Assembly: GCA_947652605.1 (NCBI GenBank)
Contig: OX393579.1
Location: 51,590,970 to 51,654,969 of the forward strand
From: Elmis aenea
Lineage: Eukaryota > Arthropoda > Insecta > Coleoptera > Elmidae
Reading direction: 5' to 3'
DNA: 64,000 nt
The translations under genes and the position numbers were made by a program. Under the pieces are notes generated by a model. It saw only the letters and a list, made by a program, of their open reading frames with translations, had not been told where the DNA came from and made no database searches. Shown piece after piece: positions 51,702 to 62,000 of the stretch (positions are counted from its first letter, which is position 1; the number at the start of each line of letters is the position of its first letter).

Positions 51702-52231
51702 CATGATACAATAACTACAAGGTATGATACTTGACGAACGTAAACGAGACCAGTTCGCGCAGTGACGTCACGCAGAGAGTAAAACGCATGTATAAGTGCA
51801 GAATTACCTTTGTATTGTACAATTTAAGTCTGTTTTTTTAACCAACAGGAGTAAAAATAAGTCAAATTTACATTGTAAATGTTACCTAATAATATACTAA
51901 TAACATTTTAACGTTAAAATTTGTATTTAACACTTGAAATTTTAAATATCCAACGAAAATGCAATGTGTAGGTTGTAAGCTTTCTGAACTACACTAGGCC
52001 AGGGTTTTATGCGTAATTTCCATGTTGTTTACATATTTGCTGGTTTCTATTTATTTATCTAAATAGCAACAAAGTTTTAACCAATAAATTGTTCCGAAAT
52101 AGCGGCTTAAAAGTAAATGAGCTTCACATTTAACTCCACCACTGTGGCAGTACCCAATTACACATCAAATTTAATTTTTAAATAAATCCTCTTTTTTGAA
52201 ATTGCTACAACACATGTAAAAGTTTTTAAAA

Positions 52232-52306
52232 TAAATAATAGTCTTTATTTGCTCTAAATATACAAAAAGGCATAGAACATGTCACTATAATAATAATACA
52301 CATATA
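52232..52306 (-). repeat. 3'-end scrap of the ACT-tailed LINE
   Basis: The reverse complement matches the end of the LINE at 20480-22824 (GACATGTTCTA, GCCTTTTTG, AATAAAGACTA). Inserted in the P-like element. Next to it, at about 52304-52317, an ACAGGGTGGTCC terminus starts another small sequence. Confidence 0.75.
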
Positions 52307-52559
52307 CAGGGTGGTCCACATCGAAGGGCCACTATTGGTATCTCGTAAACGGTAGTAGCCAAAAAGAAGTTTAAATTAGACAAATTTATTGTCACATTTT
52401 CAGAGACCTATTCAATGATGCTTTAATGTTTTTAAAAATTTCCATGGCACGCTAGATAATAAACAAAAATCAAAATGAGCATTTTTTTAAATCATTAATA
52501 ACTCGGTTTTACTTAATGCTACAAAAATATTTTTGGAGAAAAAGTTGTAGAATTTTTTA

Positions 52560-52736
52560 CGCACTATAAAATGAACATATTCTGGAGTTTTCAATGTTCA
52601 TTTTGTCTGATCGACAGCACGACACCAACCACAACTTTCTAATCACCGGGTCTTTCGGGAATGAAAAAAACCGAATATTGCCCGACAAATGTTTTGACTG
52701 GTTGTCAGAATTGCAATTAAATATGGCACAACGCAT
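52560..52736 (-). pseudogene. THAP-domain remnant of a P-type transposase
   Basis: Read on the minus strand from Met at 52736: MRCAIFNCNSD, then IRFFSFPKDPVIRKLWLVSC and NSRICSFY before a stop. This matches a THAP zinc finger (C-x4-C, F-x-F-P-x-D, a W after the helix, C-x2-H), except that the final zinc ligand His reads Tyr and the frame stops right after. In P transposases this N-terminal module binds DNA near the element ends. The catalytic part is absent. Its position inside P-like terminal repeats supports the call. Confidence 0.75.
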
Positions 52737-53149
52737 TTTTTCACTCGAAAATGTGTATAAACACCTCAGAACACTATAAACAACTACCACGCTTAACTAA
52801 AACGTGCGTTTAACTCTCGGAGTGACGTCAGCGGTGCCCGGGTAGCTGCGCAATATCTTACCTTGTAGTTATTGTATCATGGATCAGAATCATGGTAAAT
52901 ACGTCAGTTGGAGAAGTCGAGGATCAAGGCGATAGAGATGGACTACTGGTGACGATTATGTGGCTGTACAAGAACAGACAAGAAGATATACAAAGATATA
53001 CGAGATGAAATGGGTGTACCTGTACATGTAGTCATTATAGAGTCAATAGAACTTAGACTTAAGATGATATGGGTACATACAAAGAATGAATGAAGACAGA
53101 TGGCCCAAAAAAATATGGAAGTGGGTGTCGCCATATGCAGCGTGTTTCT

Positions 53150-53726
53150 TAAATATTGCGAAAAAATTCAGGAGGTGATTCCTTATCGAAAATAAAGGAG
53201 GGACTTTCATATACATACATTTGTTTCCTCAGACGTCTCCTTTTGGATAAACAAACCATGGTAACCACCTAAACGAATTGTCTTATATTGGAATATTTAA
53301 TGGTGCATGTTTCCTTACTTTATTTTTTACTCAAAGACTTTAGGGTTTTTAGAAAAACTAAAGAATAAAATAACTGTCTTAATAATTAAGCTGTAAAAAA
53401 AATATTTTTACAATGCAAAATTTCAACCCACCTAAGAGTTCTGATAAAAAACAACAACAGGGGTCGCACTTTTAAGCTCCCTGTGAAGGTGGGAGATGAT
53501 TGAAAATATTGCTATGGAAAATCTTTTAATAAGTATAAAACATACCCAAATATCATTCTCCTACATTTATCCAAATTTGAGGAATAAAATAAAAACCTAA
53601 TTTTACCGCACCCCTTTAGGGGTTTGTAACTCCGTCTAAGGAAAAACGTTTGTATAAAAGACCCCCCTTAATTTTCGATAAGAAATCACCTCAAGAATTG
53701 TTTCGCAATATTTAAGAAACACCCTG
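53150..53726. mobile_element. ACAGGGTG-type element with 280 bp repeat as right half
   Basis: The right half 53461-53726 matches 32700-32978 and ends GAAACACCCTG|TA. The left end 53150-53240 is its inverse (GTGTTTCTTAAATATTGCG…), with CAGGGT lost. This explains the 280 bp repeats as halves of one inverted-repeat element. Non-coding. Confidence 0.7.
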
Positions 53727-54657
53727 TATAAGAAGAAGAGTCCGACCAAGAAGAAATTAGGGCCACGAAGTATGGCTACAAGAGAGGTAAGTGAAATACA
53801 AGCAAAAATTGAAACTAGGAAGCAAGATAGATGTAATCTAACTCACAAATAAAGAAATTTAAAAAAAAAACAAGAAACGGCAGATTATGGAAATAACCTC
53901 TTTGAATAAGTAATTATTTATTAACAACATTTTTGGATTCGAAAATTGATCAAAACTCCACTAAAATCGTATTTTCAGTGTTCTTGTACTGATAATAGAT
54001 ACAATTTTCTGCACCTGTTATGCAAAGTAACGTATTTTTAGAAAAATGATAAACGCAATTTTGTATCTAATATTTTATAATGGAAGAAGACATACTAAAA
54101 TTATTAAATGAAATCATCTGATTCATACAAAACAAAAAGAGTAAAACCTCATAAACACGACATTTATCACCTGAAAAAACAAACGAGCTGCAAAAACATT
54201 TTGACAATACCCACATTTTATCTTTTTACTATATCTCAGCAACGAATTTACATCATTTATTTCAGTTTCCACTGCTGGATTTTATTGGTAAATTTAAATC
54301 GATAATGTGCTGTAGTTTTTATATAGCTTCGTAAATCACCTTAATATTTCTTCTAACGATAATGTAACCCGAATCAAAACAATCTGTTTATCTGAATATT
54401 TTTCATAATGTTTGTCAAAATAGGCGCTAAAAGAAAATCAACAAGTCGACCGCAGCAAAAAAGAAAAACGAACGGGCTGTGTGAATTTTAATGGCGTCAT
54501 GCTATTAAGGCCTTTGTTTAAATACAAATACCAAATTTAAACTTTTCTCTTTGCATAATAAGAAAGTTATGAATAAAAATCGAAATTGCATTGCTAGACT
54601 TTTGAAGGAACTGGAAACAATACGTGCATATTCGATTTAGATTCTTACTGACAAGGG
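53727..54657. other. intergenic, no gene seen
   Basis: AT-rich; no recognised element or exon. Confidence 0.4.
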
Positions 54658-55346
54658 TCACGATATGTTGTCGCTAGAATCTGATCAAGGCTGTGTCTAT
54701 TGCATCAAGAACATCAAAACCAAATGTTTTCCAGAGTTATACGTGCCACTGACCATTTTCTTCGGAAAAATAGGAAAAAAAACTGAAAAGCTGAATGATA
54801 AAAGTAATTTTTGCGATCGCGTTGGCCATGAAACCGTCAGAGATAAAATCGAAATTCTTCTATTTACCAATTCTCGTATCCTTTGCAAGTAAAATGGTGC
54901 AAAGTTTTTGAAAAAATCTTAAACGGTTTCGGAGAAAAACGTCAAAAACGAAACCCCTGCAAAAGCGCTATGATTTTAGGAGTTATGGTATATCTATTAT
55001 AAAATAATCAATGTGACTTGCATGGGCGTTTAATATAGGGAAAACCGTTTTTACAAAGGCCTCGGTTTTCTCCGAAACTGTTTAAAATTTTTTCAAAAAC
55101 TTTGCACCATTTTACTTGCAAAGGATACGAGAATTGGTAAATAGAAGAATTTCGATTTTATCTCTGACGGTTTCATGGCCAACGCGATCGCAAAAATTAC
55201 TTTTATTATTCAACTTTTCAGTTTTTGCCCTAATTTTTCCAAAGGAAATTGCCAGTGGCACGTATAACTCTGCCTAACAGTTAGTTTTTTTGTTCTTGAT
55301 GCAATAAACACAGCCTTGATCAAATTTTAGCGACAACATATCGTGA
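54658..55346. repeat. 689 bp long inverted repeat (arms ~285 bp)
   Basis: Arms 54658 to about 54940 and about 55055-55346 are near-identical inverse copies around a spacer of about 115 bp. Outer ends are TCACGATATGTTGTCGCTA and its inverse. The stretch GCGATCGCGTTGGCCATGAA and about 100 following bases are exact in both arms. Open frames are mirror by-products. No target duplication is obvious. Confidence 0.85.
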
Positions 55347-58300
55347 GCATACAAAAACACTTCTTTGCTAATTTAAACATCCCTCAATCTCCAACCGATC
55401 TAGTATACCCATGTTCTTTACGAAGATGCACGATAATATCAATATAACTAGCAAAAAATCCAAAGCAAAGGCATTTTTAACAAATTTTGCGCCCAACACT
55501 CGAAAAGTATTTTTCGCATTTCTCGAAATTTTGAGTGTTATCACAGTACACCGAACCATTACAGTACTCGTCACTTAAAAATGTCTTAGCTTTCAAATCA
55601 AGTAAAATGAATACCTATTGTTAATTATATCAATCGCTGTTAAAATTTTCATCAACAAAATTTGCTTTAGTAACGTAAGTCGAAAAATGCTTAAACAACA
55701 AAAACGCATTGATAAAACCAACACTACTTCACAAATTTACCTACAGTATGATAATTAAACGACTGGTTTAACTGTAAATAACTTTAAAATAACGTAGCAA
55801 AGGCTAATGTAAATACGACCTTAGAAAAAATATAATTTTAAAAGCTGCTAGGGCTTGTAAAATAAAAATGTGTTCAACACACCTTATAGATACTTCCATA
55901 ACTCTCCTGAAATATGCATATCATTTTCAGTGAAAGGTATGCAATATTTTCACTGCCAACGTCATCCGAGCGAAATTCGTAATAATGAAAATTGCGGAAT
56001 ATCTTGAGAAAGCGCATATTGCGAAAGTTTCAAAGGGCTAGATTAAAATCCGCGGGCGGATAAGAATTCTACCGCTTAATTTTTCCATCGGATGATGTTC
56101 GAAAAGCATAAAAAGGCAATTTTAACGATGTACAAGGCGCGAATGTTCCGAGGTTTTCAGACAATCGAAAGACCTGGCTAAATAATGTTCATATCAAATT
56201 AACGGCCTTTTAAGCGCACGCCAGTCACACTTGGTTAAAAAAAAAGCTATTTAAAGCGAAGCCGTTTTTTCAATTTAGGGTGCTGTTTTCAACTAAACGT
56301 GTATTTTTTTATTTGTGTTTGATTTTTGTATTAAATACATGAAGTGAATTTAGGGCAGTCAGGTGGTACTGACAATAAGATTAGATCAAATATAGAGTTA
56401 TATTAAACGATTCCTATATGCGAGTTTGTTATCATAAAACTAGTAAGACTTTCTATGCAGAATGTATGATGATCGTTACATTAGTAAATAAATTATTTAT
56501 AAAAGTTATATGTATTTTTTATACCACACTCATTACCAAAAACACAAAGAGGCAAAGGCACATAATCAAGAGCTAGAAAAACATACATTTAGTATTTGTT
56601 TTTATTTTTATTAAAAATTAATTTTTAATACATTTCCATTGATAGTTATAATATAATTTTTAAGATTTGATCCTTTTTTGTTATGTTAAATAGACTGTTT
56701 GCTATAATTTGAATAAACTTTGAACTGATTTTTCTCGAAAATTTTCTTATGTATGCATACTTTTTTAATACATGGTCGGATTCAGAATTAAATTCTCTAT
56801 CCGAATCAACAACAAAATTTACCCTATGTAATTTTAAAAAAAAAACAGTTGCCTATTGCGGGTTTAACATACGTCATCGTAGAGATAAATGCACATCATT
56901 TAATAGAGAATTTGTCGCCGTTTCCAAAAATATAAGGTTTGTTGGGGTTATTTTCAATAATTAAAAAGTTATAGGGGTGCGACAGTCAAACTGAATCACC
57001 CGGTATAGAAGTTTTTAAAGGAATTTTGTTAATATCAAGTCACAAAGTTTTATTGTACTACCATTCGCATGCAGTTTACCTCTATTACATGCAATATTAG
57101 AGCAAATACACCAATTTGTCCTATAACTTTAACGATACATGGATTTATTTCACTCACATTTACTTACAGATTAATGTAACCAATTTACAATGAACGTAAT
57201 GCAATTACAATGCGAGGCATAACAGTAAGTCTTTGTCAAGCAAACCGAAAACTAATCACTTCCTCCTGGAATTACCCCATGGGATGCTACAACTCCCCAT
57301 TAATCGACGAGTACTTATAATTAACTCTTGATTGAAAAACATCGACAAAAAGTCAATATGCGAAAATGGTTATGAAATAACACAGGAATGATGAATCAAA
57401 GAGCAATTATTGCAAAATTACATGCGACAAAATGTTTGTCTAATTTATCTTCGTTCATGCGTCATATATAAAAATCAAGTATGATTAATATTTAAAAAAA
57501 CTGCTAAGGTTTTTGGATGTGGAAGAAAAGTGAAGCTGATGTATCTCATAAAAACTTAAATTAATCAATTATTTAATGACTAATAAAGTTTAATTAAAAA
57601 TAGCGTATGGTTTTTCATAAAGAATCTTTTGGAGAAAAAATGTTTTTAATAAAATTAAATAAATTAAATACACGGATCGCTCTAATTACTTAAGTAATTA
57701 GTGATTTGTTTAAAGACTAAACTACTTAAAATCGCTACTTCAAGGAAAATATAATATAATTAGTTATTATGAAGGTTATGTTGAAATTACTTATCACACG
57801 AATTATATAGAAACATCTTCACCTCTACCAGTTTCAATATAAAGAAACACTTTTTGATTAATACCGGTTATAGCTACATTAACATTGATACAAAAGAACC
57901 CCAATTATTCGTAAAAGTATTCAATTATTCAGGTTATAAATACTTAATACGTAAATGAACACAGTTCAGCTTTAAACAAAAACAAATTTGGAGTGATTAT
58001 AGTGTACTTTTGGTAACCCAGTGGTAGAAGTAAAATGTTTTTGGTAAGTTTTTAAGTCGATTTATATCTTTGTTTCCTTGTTTCTGTTTCTTAGCAATCT
58101 TTGGACCCCCGCTAAGGTATAAACGACGAGTTAATGGGTTTTGATCCTCATGGACAACATATTTTGGACTAATGAGCTGACATATTAAATTTACCAAATT
58201 GTTAAACTTAATTAACACAGTTTCAAATAAAATTATGCATTTTATTTAGGATACAATGCAGACCAAACGTACATAAGAATTAATTGTAAATAAACACGTG

Positions 58301-59069
58301 CTTAAATCGGCTAAATTACATTATTTATTTCGTTTTCAATCTTAAATGAAGCATAAAAATCTCGTTTTTGTTTTGGTTCTTATCAAAATTTGGGTTAATT
58401 TAGTTATTTCATTTTTCTCCAATTCTTAGTCACTGATGGAAACTGAGTCTTAATAAAATTATTAGTTACGAAAGCGTTTGACTGTGTATTAGTATTTAAT
58501 TATCAAGTAATAAAGTTTATACATTTTTTACCATTTTTTTGACGGAACCCCTTCTATTGCTTCGCGGAACCCAAAGGTTCCGTGGAACCCAATTTGGAAC
58601 ACGCTGCGTCTAGCTTGTTCATTATTCTGTAATAATTTATAAAACGTATATCCCTCAATTCTTCTATCAACGTTAAAAATAGGCCGTGATACCAATAAAT
58701 AAAGACTCACACCGGATGGACCTTTGTATGTAACTCATGCATCGACCTTGTTAAGCGGGACCTTGAACATTTATTTATATTAACAATTTATACAAACACA
58801 AACCAGTGTGTTAAAGGCAGTTAATTAAAATACTAGACGCATTAAATAGGAGAACAATCAAACCAAGACGTGTACATCTTGTATCTAACAGTTTTTTATC
58901 GCATGTGAGTCGGTTGTAGGAAGAATACCATCATCAGCTAAAAATACACCACGCCAAGGCGCAGACTCGGTGAAATCAAGACAAGATATATTAAACTTGG
59001 TGTAGCCGGCCGGCAACGTGTTTGTGGACGTCTTCATTTATAGTGAAAACAAACATTACCTACGCAAAG
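55347..59069. other. intergenic; possible annexin promoter and 5' UTR at the right end
   Basis: No supported gene up to about 58850. A TCACCCGGTATAG end near 56996 is the only element mark noticed. 58860-59069 is less AT-rich with CpGs and leads to a good start context (GCAAAGATGG), so it may be the annexin 5' UTR and promoter. This is inference; no TATA box was identified. Confidence 0.4.
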
Positions 59070-59081
59070 ATGGGAAAATCG
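59070..59081 (+). CDS. proposed first coding exon of the annexin (MGKS)
   Basis: ATG at 59070 in context GCAAAGATGG; four codons, then donor TCG|GTATGT at phase 0, exactly what the next exon (phase 0 at 63349) needs. Annexin genes often have a tiny first coding exon. No homology can be seen in four codons, so this rests on signals only. Confidence 0.5.
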
Positions 59082-62000
59082 GTATGTACCACTTATAGAG
59101 AATAGAGTAGGCTAACTTATACCATATTTAACAAACTTGGTTCGAGATAAAGTAAGTCTTCAAATATGAGCTGACGTGTGGGACCTTGAACTGTATCGCA
59201 CATGGTCATATTCTCACGCTACCTATGATAATTAACAGTACATTAGCAGAATTAAAAAATCTACTAAAAGAGATTTAAACACATCAAGAATCTCGCTAGG
59301 AAAAATAGATCGATAATTTTGTACGTAAGATAATTTAGATTTAGAGCAACAAAGGATGAATCTACAGCCAGTAAAAACGTATTTTTAACTAATTAAGATC
59401 ATATAGTAATCAAATAATTAAACACATCAACGCTATATTAAACATTTTGGCCGGAAGGGGATCTCAAAAATGTTAAGAAGTACGAAATTACGTGGGATAA
59501 AATATTACAGTTTCTGTAGGCTACTTTTATATGCTTTTTTAAATAAACCTCAGCGACTCTCAAAATGTGCTACCACACATTTTCTTAGTCTGTAAATTTT
59601 TTTTACGAATGCTTCTATTTAAACCGCACGCAACAGGCATGCAGAAATACAAACAATAAAAAAACTTACCATAGGGCTTGAAAATTTGCATTCAACGCTA
59701 TAATATTACAACATTATTCAAGACCAGATCTCCTCGAAGGAATTTCAACTCCTAGCCCTTTTCAAACGCGAAAGAAATATTAAAAAGATTGAGAACCGCT
59801 GCCCTAGGTCATTAAATCTGAAAAATATCGATTGTGGTTACTAGGGAAAAAATCTTTGGGGAACGCACTTAAATTAGTTGCTTATACAGGGTGGGCCAAA
59901 ATTCATTTTCTGACTGCAATAGTTTATTAAAAATATTCTGTTTTCCAATAAATTTTTTTAGTAATAATTTTTACCGCAAAAGTCTTTGATAAATAAGCTG
60001 CATCGTAGCCTAATATCACGAGTTTTGTAACCAAGCAATCAACGCCCCAATTCGAAGTGTTAAAATCAAAAAGGAACTGTGCCCAAGTTTAAATAAATAA
60101 GAATAGTTGCTTCTGGAGAAGCTTTTTACCATTTTTGTCTGTAGACAAGTGTACTTATCCACACTCAAAAAAATTTGAACTAAAATTTATTTCCGAAATT
60201 TAATTATCAACGCATTAAAATTAAAGTATATTTTGAAACCAGTATATTGGTCAAATCTTGATTTTTTTTAATAGAATCACACGGCTTTAAAATCATCAAA
60301 AATATTAACTTTTTCGATAACGTCCAAATATTCCTTTTGCTTTGAAATTTGGATGTAAAACAAAATTATTTTAAATGCCACAAATATGCAGATGATCTTA
60401 AAATACCTACAAGTCAATTTTGTTGAATATAGTACAGGGTTAGCCAAAGCCAATAGGTATGACGGGGTTTTAGTAGGCGATAAAATCAACAAACAAAAAC
60501 CAATCACATGTTCAAAAACTAAATTTAATAGCTTAAATTATGCAATTTCACTACATACATCTATAACTTTTCAAGTTCAAATTGGCACTAATCAAAATCA
60601 AATTGGCACTAATCAAAATCAAATTGGCACTAATCAAAATCAAATTGACACTAAACAAATTCAAGTTGACATTAAATAATTTAATTGTTAATTCAAATTA
60701 ACATCTTAAAAGAACCCTTCCACGTTCTTATAATGCCTTATATAAAAAAAGTTGACGCCGTAAACCGAAAAATACAAATTTGCGCTGTTTATAATTCTAA
60801 CGGGGATTGGCGCAATCTTGCAAATGTTCTCGGAGTTTCAAAAAGAACGGCGTATAGATGGGTGAAAAATCAAGACGTTCCAGAGAAACAGCATGGAGGT
60901 AAACGCAGAGTTACGAACATCGTCGTTTTTTTGAAAATGAAATTGAAAGAAATCCAAAGATAACTCTCCAGCAATTAAAAGAAAAGATTTTACAATCATA
61001 TGAAATTAATGTCACTAAAGAATGTATTCGTCAACACCTCGATGGTCTTATGTATACAATAAAACAAGTACATCGAGAGCCAGAAAGAGCCAACAGTATA
61101 GACAATAAAACAAAAAGGTTAGAATATGTAAGAACATTACTTAATCTTCAAGCAGAGAATTTGCCAATAATTTATCTTGACGAAACTAATTTTAATATGT
61201 TTATTTCGCGGACGCAAGGACGTTCTAAGAAAGGAAGTCGATGTACATTTGTAGCAGCTGGTAGCCGAGGCGCAAATATACATCTTATTGGATGCATAGG
61301 TATTTCTGGTCTAATACATTATGAGCTAAGACGGGGATCATTTAAAAAACCAGAAGCAAACGAATTTGTGAAACAATGTTTGAGAAACGCCCAAAATATA
61401 TACCAAGAACCAGTAGTTATGGTTATAGATAATGCACCTTGCCATTCTTCTATTGAAGAAGTTTTTGCAGAAGAGGAATTTTTTCACCATAGATTAATAA
61501 GACTTAGTCCATACATTCCCATGTTAAATCCGATTGAGCAAGCATGGTCTGTATTGAAGGCTAGTGTAATATCAGATTTGGCAGATAACCTAAGAGATGT
61601 TTTAGCAGGAGAAGATCGGCATAAAATCTCCCAAACTGAATACAGAATGCGCCGGTTAGAAAATATTGTTCAGAATCATATTAACACAATCAATGTGGCC
61701 AATTGTGCAAGATTCATAGCCCATATTCAAAGATATATTCCAGCAGCATTAAATATGGAGAATATTATTTTCTAAATAATTAATTTAGCAAACGTTGTTT
61801 ATTTAATATGCCCATGTTATTGTTTTAAAATATATATAGTATAAATAACATTATTTAATTAGTTCTATTTAATCGTATGATACTGCTCATTTAAAATTAT
61901 TTAATGTCAACTTGAATTTGTTTAGTGCCAATTTGATTTTGATTAGTGCCAATTTGAACTTGAAAAGGTATAGTGTTTAAAAATAACTTCGTTCAAATGA

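Larger units (their letters stand above)
51702..52881. mobile_element. P-element-like transposon, internally deleted
   Basis: 1180 bp element. Terminal repeats are exact over 23 bp (51702-51724 and inverted 52859-52881, starting CATGATACAATAAC). They resemble the Drosophila P terminus, which begins CATGATGAAATAAC and continues with an AAGGT block. Flanked by GATCAGAAT on both sides (51693-51701, 52882-52890); P elements make 8 bp duplications, so one base may be chance. A second inverted pair, TGACGTCAC…GAGAGT…AAACGCA, lies at about 51763 and about 52800, in the position of P's internal repeats. Carries a THAP remnant and two later insertions. Confidence 0.8.

Noticed and set aside
54665..54892. 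Mirror open frames on both strands
   Set aside because: Both arise from the long inverted repeat, with no known domain or conserved start.
60578..60665. Regular 21 bp repeats resembling a CRISPR array
   Set aside because: They are head-to-tail copies without unique spacers and form the inverted end of a transposon; the sequence is eukaryotic.
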